Positions 45,510 through 54,866 of a DNA stretch of 64,000 bases are shown here, piece after piece; position 1 is the stretch's first letter; every line of letters starts with the position of its first letter. The DNA lies in assembly GCF_024055605.1 (NCBI RefSeq), contig NZ_JAMXLX010000003.1, positions 372,001 to 436,000 on the forward strand, written 5' to 3'. Both the position numbers and the translations under genes were made by a program. The notes below the pieces were generated by a model. It did not search any database, was not told the DNA's origin, and saw nothing but the letters and a program-made list of their open reading frames with translations. This DNA comes from Ciceribacter sichuanensis (lineage in GTDB: Bacteria; Pseudomonadota; Alphaproteobacteria; Rhizobiales; Rhizobiaceae).

Positions 45510-46817
45510 TCAACCGGCCGGGGCAGTTACAAAAGTCGGGGTTCTTTTCGCGGCCATTGGTTGCCATTCGCCAATATCGACGACGGGCATCGGACGGCCT
45601 AAATGGAACCCTTGCGCCGCACCGATCCCCAGCGTCTTGAGAGCCTCAAGCGTTTCCGCAGTCTCGACGCCCTCCGCAATCAGCACGCATCCGACGTCGC
45701 GAGTGAAACTCACCAGCGAGGCGGCCAGCGCGCGACGCACCGGGTCGTCCTCTATATCGCGGCAGAGTTCCGCATCCAGCTTGATGATATCGGGCTTGAG
45801 ATTGAGGATATGCCTCAGGCTGGCGTAGCCGGCACCTGCGTCATCGACGGCAAGCCGCATGCCATGCGCTCGCAGCGGCGCCAGAGCGGTGGCCAGCAGA
45901 TCGTAATCGTAAATGTCCGCATGCTCGGTGACCTCAATGACGACCCGGTCGAGCGGCTGCTCCCTGAACGTTTCTGCAAATCGGTAGTCCAGCAGGGTCG
46001 CAGGCGATGCGTTCAGCGCCAGGTAGCCGCCATCGGGTAGTCGTCGGATACCTTCCAGCCCCATACGCATGGCCTTCAGTTCAAGCTCGATACCGCGACC
46101 GACCTCAAAGGCTTCGGCAAACCATATGTCCGGCGAGCGAGAGGGCACGAACGGAAAACGAGCCAGGGCTTCGAAGCCCAGCACCTTGCCATCAGCAAGG
46201 CTGACGATTGGCTGGTAGACCATGGCCAGGCCGTCGCGCTCCAGGGCATCGAGAATGCGTGTCTCCGCGTCCCAGTAATTGATGCGCTTCTCGATGGTGC
46301 GGTCCAATTCGAACGCGGCGAACTGGGCAAAGGAGCGCAGGATCTGCAGGTCGCGTTTGTTCAGCGTCGGATCCGCGCACGTAGAGAAGCAGCAGAAGGT
46401 GCCATAAAGGCGGCCATCGCCGAACCTGATCGGAACGCTCAAATGAGAGCCGATCGGAAAAGCGTGTGTCGCAGCCACCTCCTGCGCTTCGGGCAGCAGT
46501 GCCGTGTCCGGGATCAGTTCGGGCAATTCGCCGTCGATGATTCGCTGGCAATAACCTTCATCCATTGGCAGCCAGTCGCCGACGCGCAAAGCTGCATCCT
46601 GCATGTCCGTATCGACGTAGCGGAAAAATCGCCTGGTACCCGCGAATTCGGCGATGAAGCCGATATCCATTCCAAGGCAGTTGCGGGCAGTCGCCAGAAT
46701 ATTGTTGATACGTTCATCAGCCTCGGTCTGTTGCTCGAGACTGAAGAGGAGGTCATGCAACCCATATTGCCTGGCGCTGTCAAAGAACGTCATGAGGGCA
46801 TCCGTGCGAGTCTTCAC
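45510..46817 (-). CDS. GAF-EAL cyclic-di-GMP phosphodiesterase
   Basis: A 435-aa protein. An N-terminal GAF domain (about 30-165; IGSHLSVPIRFGDGRLYGTFCCF) is joined to an EAL domain (about 190-425). All usual catalytic residues are visible: Glu in GFEALARF, Asn in LALNASP, Glu in VIEVTEH, Asp-Asp in AVDDAGAGY, Lys in IIKLD, Glu in AEGVET and Gln in AQGFHLGRP, so it should hydrolyse c-di-GMP. The GAF ligand is unknown. No membrane segment. The start may be GTG 46817 or ATG 46793. Confidence 0.9.
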   Translation of the reverse strand: MKTRTDALMTFFDSARQYGLHDLLFSLEQQTEADERINNILATARNCLGMDIGFIAEFAGTRRFFRYVDTDMQDAALRVGDWLPMDEGYCQRIIDGELPELIPDTALLPEAQEVAATHAFPIGSHLSVPIRFGDGRLYGTFCCFSTCADPTLNKRDLQILRSFAQFAAFELDRTIEKRINYWDAETRILDALERDGLAMVYQPIVSLADGKVLGFEALARFPFVPSRSPDIWFAEAFEVGRGIELELKAMRMGLEGIRRLPDGGYLALNASPATLLDYRFAETFREQPLDRVVIEVTEHADIYDYDLLATALAPLRAHGMRLAVDDAGAGYASLRHILNLKPDIIKLDAELCRDIEDDPVRRALAASLVSFTRDVGCVLIAEGVETAETLEALKTLGIGAAQGFHLGRPMPVVDIGEWQPMAAKRTPTFVTAPAG

Positions 46818-46876
46818 TTCTAAAGTGAATAAGCTGCGTCGCGCAGATTCAAGTGCTAATTTTAGCAGTAGCGGTA

Positions 46877-47758
46877 TTATCTGGTCGGAACCGGGTGTTC
46901 GCCCCGATAATCATAAAATCCGCGCCCCGATTTGCGACCCAGCCAGCCCGCCTCCACGTATTTCACCAGCAGCGGGCACGGGCGATACTTGCTGTCAGCC
47001 AGCCCGTCATGCAGGACTTGCATGATCGACAGGCAGGTGTCGAGGCCGATGAAGTCTGCCAGCTGCAGCGGGCCCATGGGATGGTTGGCGCCAAGCTTCA
47101 TGGCGGTGTCGATGGCCTCGACCGAGCCTACACCTTCATAAAGGGTGTAGATCGCCTCGTTGATCATCGGCAGGAGGATGCGGTTGACGATGAAGGCCGG
47201 GAAGTCTTCCGCAACGGTGATCGTCTTTTCGAGCGAGCGGACGAAGGTCTTGGCGGTTTCGAAGGTGCTCTCTTCGGTGGCGATGCCGCGAACGAGTTCG
47301 ACGAGCTTCATCACCGGAACGGGATTCATGAAGTGGATGCCCATGAAGCGCTCCGGCCGGTCGGTGGCGGACGCAAGGCGCGTGATGGACAACGAGGAGG
47401 TGTTGGTGGCAAGCAGCGCTTCAGGCTTCAGGACCGGGCAGAGTTGCGCGAAGATCTTGCGCTTGACGGTCTCGTCTTCCGTTGCAGCCTCGATCACGAG
47501 GTCCATCGGCGCCATGTCGTTGATGTCGGTGGTGCCGCTGATCAGGGCGAGCGCTGCCTTCCGGTCCTCTTCCGAAAGCTTGCCGTTCGATACCTGGCGC
47601 GCCAGATTGCCGTTGATCGTGGCAAGCCCTGCCTCGATCCGCTCCTTGGCCAGATCGTAGATGGTGACCTTGTAGCCTGCCAGTGCTGCGACATGGGCGA
47701 TGCCGCATCCCATCTGGCCCGCGCCTACGATGCCCACATTATCAAAAACCCTGGTCAT
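46877..47758 (-). CDS. hbd: 3-hydroxybutyryl-CoA dehydrogenase
   Basis: A 293-aa NAD-dependent 3-hydroxyacyl-CoA dehydrogenase. The Rossmann motif is VGIVGAGQMGCGIAHVAA; the catalytic His is in GIHFMNPVPVMKLVE; the Asn in FIVNRILLPMINEA completes the pair. GAGGAG precedes the ATG. It follows etfB-etfA on the same strand with 130 bases between, suiting a shared role in acyl-CoA or polyhydroxybutyrate metabolism. Confidence 0.94.
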   Translation of the reverse strand: MTRVFDNVGIVGAGQMGCGIAHVAALAGYKVTIYDLAKERIEAGLATINGNLARQVSNGKLSEEDRKAALALISGTTDINDMAPMDLVIEAATEDETVKRKIFAQLCPVLKPEALLATNTSSLSITRLASATDRPERFMGIHFMNPVPVMKLVELVRGIATEESTFETAKTFVRSLEKTITVAEDFPAFIVNRILLPMINEAIYTLYEGVGSVEAIDTAMKLGANHPMGPLQLADFIGLDTCLSIMQVLHDGLADSKYRPCPLLVKYVEAGWLGRKSGRGFYDYRGEHPVPTR

Positions 47759-47888
47759 GCCGTTCTCCTCACCTGAACTCGCATCGCCTGACGAAAATGC
47801 CGGGCCAACGTTACGGTTGGTCCGGCAAATTTAATAGCCCTGTGCGGGCGATTTTCCAGTCTTTTCGCGGTTGCGAAATAACGGGGTC

Positions 47889-48818
47889 TCAGAGCGCCTT
47901 TTCGAGCTCGGGAAGAGCTTCGAAGAGGTCTGCGACGAGGCCGTAGTCCGCAACCTGGAAGATCGGGGCTTCCTCGTCCTTGTTGATGGCGACGATGACC
48001 TTCGAGTCCTTCATGCCGGCGAGATGCTGGATGGCGCCGGAGATGCCGCAGGCGATGTAGAGCTGCGGAGCGACGACCTTGCCGGTCTGGCCGACCTGCC
48101 AGTCGTTCGGGGCATAGCCCGCATCGACTGCCGCGCGCGACGCGCCGACGGCAGCGCCGAGCTTGTCGGCGACCGGAAGGATCACTTCCTTGAACTTCTC
48201 CGAGGAGCCGAGCGCGCGGCCGCCGGAGATGATGATCTTCGCCGAGGTCAGTTCCGGACGCTCGGACGAAGACAGCGCATCCGAGACGAAGGTGGAAACG
48301 CCGGGGTTGGCAGCAGCAGCCACGGTCTCGACGGAAGCCGAGCCGCCTTCGGCAGCAGCGGCAAACGATGCGGTACGGACCGTGATCACCTTCTTGGCGT
48401 CGGAGGACTGGACGGTCTGGATGGCGTTGCCGGCATAGATCGGGCGCTTGAAGGTATCGGCGGAAACCACTTCGATGATTTCCGAGACCTGCATCACGTC
48501 GAGAAGGGCTGCAACGCGCGGCATGACGTTCTTGCCGACCGAAGTAGCGGGCGCGATGATGACGTCATAGGACGGCGCGAGCGAGACGATCAGTGCCGCA
48601 AGCGGTTCAGCCAGGTTGTTGGCGAGGCTTGCGTCATCGGCGACGAGCACCTTGGAAACGCCGGAGAGCTTTGCAGCGGCGTCGGCGGCGGCCTTGGCGC
48701 CCGAGCCTGCGACCAGCACATGAACGTCGCCGCCGATCCTGGTGGCTGCCGTCAGCGTCTTGGCGGTCTGGTCGGAGACGGTTGCGTTGTCGTGTTCTGC
48801 CAGAAGAAGAATGGCCAT
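47889..48818 (-). CDS. etfA: Electron transfer flavoprotein subunit alpha
   Basis: A 309-aa FAD-binding subunit. The C-terminal domain has the family motif [24 protein letters not shown]. With EtfB it carries electrons from acyl-CoA and other dehydrogenases to ETF-ubiquinone oxidoreductase. AAGGAG precedes the ATG. 27 bases separate it from etfB. Confidence 0.96.
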   Translation of the reverse strand: MAILLLAEHDNATVSDQTAKTLTAATRIGGDVHVLVAGSGAKAAADAAAKLSGVSKVLVADDASLANNLAEPLAALIVSLAPSYDVIIAPATSVGKNVMPRVAALLDVMQVSEIIEVVSADTFKRPIYAGNAIQTVQSSDAKKVITVRTASFAAAAEGGSASVETVAAAANPGVSTFVSDALSSSERPELTSAKIIISGGRALGSSEKFKEVILPVADKLGAAVGASRAAVDAGYAPNDWQVGQTGKVVAPQLYIACGISGAIQHLAGMKDSKVIVAINKDEEAPIFQVADYGLVADLFEALPELEKAL

Positions 48819-48845
48819 ATCTTTGTTCTCCTTATCCCGTCCCGA

Positions 48846-49595
48846 TTACAATACGCCGGCTTCGGTCTTGAGCTTTTCGACCAGTTCGGCGACGCTCTTG
48901 ACCTTGATGCCTGCCTTGCGGCCGCCCGGTTCTTCGGTCTTCAGCACCTTGAGGCGCGCTGCGATGTCGATGCCGAAATCGGCAGGCGACTTCTTGTCGA
49001 GCGGCTTCTTCTTGGCCTTCATGATGTTCGGCAGCGAAGCATAGCGCGGTTCGTTGAGGCGAAGGTCGGTGGTGACGATGGCCGGAAGCTTGACGTTGAT
49101 CGTCTGCAGACCGCCGTCGACCTCGCGGGTGACGTCGGCGGAGCCGTCCTTGATTTCGAGCTTGGAGGCAAACGTTGCCTGCGCCCAGCCGAGAAGAGCC
49201 GAAAGCATCTGGCCGACCTGGTTCGAATCGTCGTCGATGGCCTGCTTGCCGGTGATGACAAGGCCCGGAGCTTCCGCCTCGACCACACCCTTCAGGACCT
49301 TGGCGACTGCGAGCGGCTCGACGGTTTCCTCGGTCTCGACCAGGATCGCGCGGTCGGCGCCCATGGCGAGTGCGGTGCGCAGCGTTTCCTCAGCCTTGGC
49401 CGGGCCAACCGATACGACGACGACTTCCGAGGCCTTGCCGGCTTCCTTCAGGCGGAGTGCCTCCTCGACCGAGATTTCATCGAAGGGGTTCATCGACATC
49501 TTGACGTTTGCAAGCTCGACACCTGTGCCATCCGTCTTAACCCGGATCTTGACGTTGTAGTCCACAACGCGCTTGACGGTCACCAGTACTTTCAT
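48846..49595 (-). CDS. etfB: Electron transfer flavoprotein subunit beta
   Basis: A 249-aa AMP-binding subunit of [23 protein letters not shown] is the family N terminus, [21 protein letters not shown] and [20 protein letters not shown] follow. First gene of the etfB-etfA-hbd unit, with a 24-bp near-palindromic operator 136 bases upstream of its start. Confidence 0.96.
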   Translation of the reverse strand: MKVLVTVKRVVDYNVKIRVKTDGTGVELANVKMSMNPFDEISVEEALRLKEAGKASEVVVVSVGPAKAEETLRTALAMGADRAILVETEETVEPLAVAKVLKGVVEAEAPGLVITGKQAIDDDSNQVGQMLSALLGWAQATFASKLEIKDGSADVTREVDGGLQTINVKLPAIVTTDLRLNEPRYASLPNIMKAKKKPLDKKSPADFGIDIAARLKVLKTEEPGGRKAGIKVKSVAELVEKLKTEAGVL

Positions 49596-49730
49596 GACTT
49601 TCTTCCTTCATTGCCCTGCCTGAAAATGCCTCTTCAGACGGTCCTCCGATGGTCAATGGGCGACATGGATACGCATTTTTTTCGCAATTACAACGCTTGC
49701 TACAGCATCGATTCCGCTTAAAAACGATTA

Positions 49731-49754
49731 ATTGACGTTTACGTTTACGTCAAT
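49731..49754 (-). promoter_or_regulatory. Palindromic operator upstream of etfB (LiuR/MerR-like)
   Basis: ATTGACGT, eight central bases (TTACGTTT), then ACGTCAAT: perfect 8-bp arms. On the minus strand its outer end supplies TTGACG, which with 17-base spacing faces TAATCG, so the site overlaps a candidate promoter for etfBA. The internal ACGTTTACGT pattern recalls sites of LiuR-type MerR regulators of acyl-CoA catabolism; the assignment is from memory of the motif and is an inference. Confidence 0.65.
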
Positions 49755-49772
49755 ATACGGAAATTTGTGATA

Positions 49773-50558
49773 TTAACGGCCCCAGTGGACTGTTTGCCGG
49801 GGCGGGGAAGGTGGGGCCACAGGCGTGGTCAGCGGCGCGACCTGCCGGTGTTCCACGGCCTTGGGTGTCACGATCGTCCGGTCGAACAGGGGAACGCCGC
49901 GCCTGCGCATGAACACGACCAGCAGGGCGCCTGCGATGATGCCACCGACATGCGCACCCCAGGACACCTCTCCCTCGCCATCGATGGCGAGCATCGCGAA
50001 TTGTTGTCCGATCCAGAAAAGGAGCGGCAGGAAAGCGGGGAGCGGCAGAGGAAAGCGGAAGAGCACGAGCACCCAGACGCGCACCTTCGGATGCAGCATC
50101 AGATAGGCCGCGACGACGCCTGAGACGGCGCCGGAGGCTCCGATCAGCGGGCTCTGGGATGTCGGGCCGACGAGGCCGTGAAATAGCGCACCGGCGGCCG
50201 CGCAGGCCAGATAGAACAGCAGGAAGCGCACATGGCCCAATGCGTCCTCGACATTATCGCCAAATACCCAGAGGAACAGCATATTGGAGCCGAGATGCAT
50301 CAGGTTGCTGTGCAGGAAGGCATAGGTGATGAGCGTGGCATCCGGCGGCACGATGGCGAGCGAGGGATCGAGCGCCGCATAATCGAACACGACCGCGGGA
50401 ATGAAGCCCAGTCCGTAGACGCTCGCCTGAATAACGGATTCCGGCACCAGCATGTTGGTGAAGGCGAAGACCAGCGCATTCGTCAGGATCAGACCGATCG
50501 TGACGTATTGCATCCGGATGTGCCTCAGGGAGTTGCGGTCATGCAGGGGAATGAACAT
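49773..50558 (-). CDS. Rhomboid family intramembrane serine protease
   Basis: A 261-aa membrane protease with six helices. The catalytic Ser is in LIGASGAVSG and the His in WGAHVGGIIAG; HSNLMHLGSNMLFLWVFGD is the second-helix motif. The C terminus is a Pro-rich cytoplasmic tail. Substrates unknown. Confidence 0.93.
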   Translation of the reverse strand: MFIPLHDRNSLRHIRMQYVTIGLILTNALVFAFTNMLVPESVIQASVYGLGFIPAVVFDYAALDPSLAIVPPDATLITYAFLHSNLMHLGSNMLFLWVFGDNVEDALGHVRFLLFYLACAAAGALFHGLVGPTSQSPLIGASGAVSGVVAAYLMLHPKVRVWVLVLFRFPLPLPAFLPLLFWIGQQFAMLAIDGEGEVSWGAHVGGIIAGALLVVFMRRRGVPLFDRTIVTPKAVEHRQVAPLTTPVAPPSPPRQTVHWGR

Positions 50559-50578
50559 CGCGCGCTCCCTGAGCCTGT

Positions 50579-51157
50579 TCAGCGGTTCTTGCCGGGAACC
50601 CAGAGAATGTCTGCTTTACCGCCGTCATTGGCGAAACGAGCCGCAACAAACAGGAAGTCCGACAGGCGGTTGATGTATTTGAGGGCCGGCGGATCGATGG
50701 TTTCCCCCTCGAAGCGCGACAGCTCGACCATGATCCGCTCCGCCCGCCGGGCGATCGTCCGGGCGAGATGCAGGTGAGCTGCAGCCTGGGTTCCGCCTGG
50801 CAGGATGAAGGATTTCAGCGGATCGAGGCCGGCATTCAACTGGTCGATTTCGCTTTCGATCCGGGTGACCTGCGCCTCGATCACACGAAGAGGTTCGTAG
50901 CTCAGGGTCTCGCCGGTGTCGGGCGCGGCCAGGTCCGCTCCGAGATCGAAGAGGTCGTTCTGGATCCTCAGGAGCATGGCGTGGAGTTCGGACAGGCCCT
51001 GGGTGTGCAGCCGGGCAACGCCGATTGCGGAATTTACCTCGTCGATGGTGCCGTAGGCATCCACGCGCAGGTCGTGCTTGAGCCGGCGGGGGCCGCTCAC
51101 CAGCGCCGTGGTGCCGTCATCGCCGGTGCGGGTGTAGATCTTGTTGAGACGAACCAT
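50579..51157 (-). CDS. cobO: Cob(I)alamin adenosyltransferase, PduO type
   Basis: A 192-aa ATP:corrinoid adenosyltransferase that forms adenosylcobalamin. The N-terminal ATP loop is KIYTRTGDDGTTAL (6-19); VDAYGTIDEVNSAIG, FILPGGTQAAAHLHLARTIARRAER and YINRLSDFLFVAAR are the PduO signatures. It is not the CobA/BtuR type. It complements cobST at 20-23 kb. Confidence 0.95.
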   Translation of the reverse strand: MVRLNKIYTRTGDDGTTALVSGPRRLKHDLRVDAYGTIDEVNSAIGVARLHTQGLSELHAMLLRIQNDLFDLGADLAAPDTGETLSYEPLRVIEAQVTRIESEIDQLNAGLDPLKSFILPGGTQAAAHLHLARTIARRAERIMVELSRFEGETIDPPALKYINRLSDFLFVAARFANDGGKADILWVPGKNR

Positions 51158-51169
51158 CGTCGTATTCTC

Positions 51170-51367
51170 CTATCGCCCGCCGCCGGTCAGCCAGAGCGTC
51201 AGCATGATGAGCGCAATGGCTATGGCCTGCAGAACGAGGCGCATCTGCATGAGCTTGTTCGAGGTGTTGCCGCTGCCGCCCTTCAGCATGTTGAAAAGCC
51301 CGCGCACGAGAACAAGCACGACGAGGCCCATGACGATCAGGGCGAGAACCGTGGTGAAACCGGACAT
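51170..51367 (-). CDS. Twin-transmembrane small protein (HIG1-like)
   Basis: A 65-aa protein with two hydrophobic helices (FTTVLALIVMGLVVLVLVRGLF and LVLQAIAIALIMLTLWL) joined by NMLKGGSGNTSNKLMQMR, the pattern of bacterial HIG1-domain proteins, which in mitochondria help cytochrome oxidase assembly. It ends 12 bases before the adenosyltransferase start, so they are co-transcribed. Confidence 0.85.
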   Translation of the reverse strand: MSGFTTVLALIVMGLVVLVLVRGLFNMLKGGSGNTSNKLMQMRLVLQAIAIALIMLTLWLTGGGR

Positions 51368-51398
51368 GGTGTTTCTTCCTGACCCTTTTGTTGTTGCC

Positions 51399-52232
51399 TC
51401 AGTCCAGCGATCGCATCAATCGATAGAAGAGATCAGCCGGGAGCAGGCGCTTCAGGAATGCGCCCTGCCGGGCCGGCGTGGTGACGAGATAATGTGGCCG
51501 CGCCCGTTCGGCGGTCAAGGCGTGCTTGAGGACTTTGTAGACAGCGTCCGGGCCGAGCTTTTGCTTGTTGATGGGACCGGTGCCGTTCAGCCTCGCGAGC
51601 TGTCGCACGTATTCCTTTGCATGCGGGGAGCCCGCAAGGTCGATGTTCGCTTCGATCTGTTTCAGCGCGTTGGCGGTGAATCGGCTTTCGATCGGGCCGG
51701 GCTCGATCAGGCTCACCTGAATGCCGCTTCCCTCAAGCTCCATGCGCAGCGTGACAGTCAGCCCCTCCAGCGCATATTTCGAGGCGGTATAGGCACCCCG
51801 ATAGCGATAGGGCAGCAGGCCGAGGATCGACGAGCACTGGACGATGCGGCCCGACCGGTTCGCCCGCATCAGCGGGATCACTCGGCGGGTCAGTTCGTGC
51901 CATCCGAAGACATTGGTTTCGAACTGCTGGCGAAGCACATCGGTCGAAAGGTCCTCGACCGCGCCGGGCTGGCCATAGGCGCCGTTGTTGAACAGCGCAT
52001 CGATCCGCCCGCCGGTCCGGTCCGTCACTTCATCGACCAGCGCGGCGATGCTCGCATGGTCGGTATAGTCCATCAGCAGGGCCTCGATCCCCGCTTCTTC
52101 GAGCGAGGCAAGATCCTCATTGCGGCGAACCGTCGCAAAAACGCGCCAGCCATCTGCCCTCAGAGCCCTTGCACAATAGGCGCCGATGCCGGATGAGCAA
52201 CCCGTCACGATGATGGTTCGAGCATTCGTCAT
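51399..52232 (-). CDS. Short-chain dehydrogenase/reductase
   Basis: A 277-aa classical SDR. The cofactor motif is VTGCSSGIGAYCA (10-22), NNGAYG replaces the usual NNAG, and the catalytic triad is Ser in VQCSSILG with YRGAYTASKYALEG. Substrate unknown. The ATG at 52232 fits the family. Confidence 0.9.
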   Translation of the reverse strand: MTNARTIIVTGCSSGIGAYCARALRADGWRVFATVRRNEDLASLEEAGIEALLMDYTDHASIAALVDEVTDRTGGRIDALFNNGAYGQPGAVEDLSTDVLRQQFETNVFGWHELTRRVIPLMRANRSGRIVQCSSILGLLPYRYRGAYTASKYALEGLTVTLRMELEGSGIQVSLIEPGPIESRFTANALKQIEANIDLAGSPHAKEYVRQLARLNGTGPINKQKLGPDAVYKVLKHALTAERARPHYLVTTPARQGAFLKRLLPADLFYRLMRSLD

Positions 52233-52315
52233 GGAATGTTCCCTGTACAAATCCGACCCGGTTTCCCATATTCGCCGTGGGCTTACAATCGGCATACCGC
52301 GATCGAGGAGCATGG

Positions 52316-53200
52316 ATGCGGGCTTTCCTGCACACTATCTACCGGGTCGGGTTCGACGCCTTCTATCACTTCACCGAGGATGATGGCTGGGCCATGGCGA
52401 GCCATGTGGCGCTATCCGCACTTCTGGCGGTGTTCCCTTTCCTGATCTTCGGGACGGCGCTTGCGACCTTCCTCGGCGCGGATCGTTTCGCCGAGACCGC
52501 AATCCACATCATTTTCGATACGTGGCCCGAGTCGATCTCCAAGCCGGTGTCCGACCAGATCGTACGGGTGCTGACGATCCCCCGTGGCGGGCTCCTGACG
52601 ATCTCGGTGCTGGCTGCCGCCTACTTCGCCTCGAACGGGGTGGAGGCGCTTCGGGTTTCTCTCAACCGCGCCTACCGGGTGGCGGAGACGCGGCCCTGGT
52701 ACATAACCCGCCTCGTCAGCCTTGGCTTTGTGCTCGGCGCGGTCGTTGTCCTGACCGTGATCAGCGCACTGCTCGTCGTCGTTCCTGTGGCGCTCGCCTT
52801 TGCCGAGAAGTGGTTTCCCTGGTTGAAGGAATGGCTCGCGACGATTTCGAACTGGCGCGTCTATGGCACGATCGGGCTGCTCGCCCTGGCGCTCCTGATC
52901 TTTCACATGAGCCTGCCTGCCGGCAACCGGCGCCTTCTCGACGTTATCCCCGGTGTCGTGCTGACGCTGGTGCTCTGGCTGATCGGCGCACTGGTCTTTG
53001 CCTATTACCTTGCGAGTTTTGCCAATTATGCGGCCATGTATGCCGGTCTCGCCTCGATCATGGTGGTGATCGTCTTTCTCTACATGGTTGCAGTCATCTT
53101 CATCATCGGCGCCGAGTTCAATGCTGCGCTGATGAAGTTCAACGTGCTGCCGTCGCGCGCGGCCGTCTCAAAGTCCGAGGAGCCGGCGGATCTCTTCTGA
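52316..53200 (+). CDS. YihY/BrkB family inner membrane protein
   Basis: A 294-aa protein with six helices (VALSALLAVFPFLIFGTALATF to SIMVVIVFLYMVAVIFIIGAEFNAAL), the C-terminal motif being typical of the family once mislabelled ribonuclease BN. GAGGAG lies 5 bases before the ATG at 52316. Its last 33 bases overlap the end of gluQRS on the opposite strand. Confidence 0.9.
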   Translation: MRAFLHTIYRVGFDAFYHFTEDDGWAMASHVALSALLAVFPFLIFGTALATFLGADRFAETAIHIIFDTWPESISKPVSDQIVRVLTIPRGGLLTISVLAAAYFASNGVEALRVSLNRAYRVAETRPWYITRLVSLGFVLGAVVVLTVISALLVVVPVALAFAEKWFPWLKEWLATISNWRVYGTIGLLALALLIFHMSLPAGNRRLLDVIPGVVLTLVLWLIGALVFAYYLASFANYAAMYAGLASIMVVIVFLYMVAVIFIIGAEFNAALMKFNVLPSRAAVSKSEEPADLF

Positions 53201-54049
53201 CGTCCGGCCCGCTTTCCTGAGTTCGGCCAGCGCCGTATCCCCCTGGCTCTTGGAAAGCTTGCGCCCATCCTTGCCGAGGATCAGCCGGTGATGATGGTAG
53301 CGGGGCGCGGGCAGGCCAAGCAAGGTCTGCAGCAAGCGGTGGACCGAGGTTGCGTGAAAGAGATCGAGGCCACGCACCACATGGGTCACGCCCTGGGCCG
53401 CATCATCGACGGTCACGGATAGATGATAGCTGGACGGCGCATCCGAACGCCACAACACCACATCTCCCCATGCCGCGGGATCAGCGGCGATCTCGCCGGT
53501 TTCCCCGTCGCCTGTCTCTGTCCATGTGAGCGCTGTACCGATCGAGGCAATTGCGCTCTCCATGTCCAGCCGCCACCCATGACGTTCCCCAGAGGCGATG
53601 CGCTTCCGGCGAACCGAATCGGTAAGGAAACGGTCGTCCTCCGGATAATGCGGAGCGCCGTCGGGATCGCGTGGCCATGGCCGGTCTTGCTCTTCGGATT
53701 GCGCAGCGCGTGCCTTGACCTCGCCGCGGGTCATGAAGGCCGGATAGGCGAGACCTCGGGCGATGAGCTGATCAAGAGCTGCCCGATACTCATCAAGATG
53801 TTCCGATTGCCGGCGTACGGGCTCCTCCCACGCCAAACCCAGCCAGGTGAGATCGTCGTAGATCGCTGTTTCGAATTCGGGTGTGCAGCGACCGATGTCG
53901 ATGTCTTCCATCCTCAACAGGAGTCGGCCTCCCGCTGCCTTCGCCATGTCGGCATTGATGAGCGCCGAAAGCGCGTGGCCGAGATGCAGGCGTCCGTTTG
54001 GGCTCGGGGCGAAGCGAAAGACGGGTTTTTGACGGGCAGGCGGGATCAT
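53168..54049 (-). CDS. gluQ: Glutamyl-Q tRNA(Asp) synthetase
   Basis: A 293-aa paralog of the glutamyl-tRNA synthetase catalytic domain that attaches glutamate to queuosine in tRNA(Asp). HIGH-type motif PNGRLHLGHALSA, KMSKS-type motif GRKLSKSQGD, and RMEDIDIGRC. The anticodon-binding domain is absent, as in the family. The zinc-site Cys cluster of the E. coli enzyme is missing. It links functionally to the queuosine-precursor transporter at 24 kb. Confidence 0.93.
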   Translation of the reverse strand: MIPPARQKPVFRFAPSPNGRLHLGHALSALINADMAKAAGGRLLLRMEDIDIGRCTPEFETAIYDDLTWLGLAWEEPVRRQSEHLDEYRAALDQLIARGLAYPAFMTRGEVKARAAQSEEQDRPWPRDPDGAPHYPEDDRFLTDSVRRKRIASGERHGWRLDMESAIASIGTALTWTETGDGETGEIAADPAAWGDVVLWRSDAPSSYHLSVTVDDAAQGVTHVVRGLDLFHATSVHRLLQTLLGLPAPRYHHHRLILGKDGRKLSKSQGDTALAELRKAGRTSEEIRRLLGL

Positions 54050-54126
54050 GCTCTCTATCTTGCATGGAATGCGTCCCCAGGGAACGGGACTTCGACAAAG
54101 AGCGGACGGCAAGAGGCAGGCTGGAC

Positions 54127-54786
54127 ATGACGATTGTGACGCGGGCTGATCTCGATACCGGTCTGAATGAGCTTCTGGCTATCGATCCGCGTCTTGTTGC
54201 CATCGCCGGAGCCTGCGGCGCATTGCCGCTGAGGCTGTCGGAGCCGGGCTTTGCCGGCCTTGCTCACATCATTGTGTCGCAGATGGTGTCGCGCGCGAGC
54301 GCCGATGCGATCTGGCGGCGGATCGTTGCCGCCACCGGAGAAGCGATGACGCCGGAAGCTTATCTGGCGCTCGATCCGGCTGTCGTCGCCACACTCGGCC
54401 TTTCGCGAGCCAAGGCGGAGACACTGCACACCATGGCGGGCGCTGTGGCCTCCGGCGAACTCGATCTTGGCGAAATAGCGGCGCTCGAGGCCTCAAACGC
54501 AATCGCGAAACTCACTTCCTACAGGGGGATCGGCCTCTGGACGGCCGAGGTCTACCTGATGTTCTGCGGCGGTCATCCGGATGTCTTTCCAGTCGGGGAC
54601 GTGGCGCTCCGCGTCGCCGTCGGGGACGTGTTCGGTTATGCGGAAAGGCCGGATTTCAAGGAGGTGAAGCGGGTGGCGGAAGTCTGGCAACCGTGGCGTT
54701 CGGTGGCTGCCCGACTGTTCTGGGCGCATTACGCATTGCGGACGGGCCGACAGGCGATTCCTGTCGATGTCCAGGCCCTTTCGTGA
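54127..54786 (+). CDS. alkA: DNA-3-methyladenine glycosylase II (HhH-GPD)
   Basis: A 219-aa base-excision repair enzyme. The helix-hairpin-helix is LTSYRGIGLWTAEVYLMFC and the catalytic Asp is in FPVGDVALRVAVG. It lacks the N-terminal TATA-box-like domain of E. coli AlkA, as in shorter rhizobial forms. Divergent from gluQ across 77 bases. The start is ATG 54127. Confidence 0.9.
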   Translation: MTIVTRADLDTGLNELLAIDPRLVAIAGACGALPLRLSEPGFAGLAHIIVSQMVSRASADAIWRRIVAATGEAMTPEAYLALDPAVVATLGLSRAKAETLHTMAGAVASGELDLGEIAALEASNAIAKLTSYRGIGLWTAEVYLMFCGGHPDVFPVGDVALRVAVGDVFGYAERPDFKEVKRVAEVWQPWRSVAARLFWAHYALRTGRQAIPVDVQALS

Positions 54787-54801
54787 TCTGCAAGAAGGGG
54801 C

Positions 54802-54831
54802 TTCACAATGCTGTAACAACGGACCTAATAT
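54802..54831 (+). promoter_or_regulatory. Possible sigma-70 promoter of the HNH nuclease gene
   Basis: TTCACA at 54802-54807, 18 bases, then TAATAT at 54826-54831, ending 35 bases before the TTG start. Confidence 0.4.
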
Positions 54832-54866
54832 AGATGGACAGGTGCCGAATCGCTCAGGAGAATGCC

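Noticed and set aside
47871-49721. A 616-codon open frame on the plus strand
   Set aside because: Antisense shadow of etfA and etfB, which are unmistakable on the minus strand.
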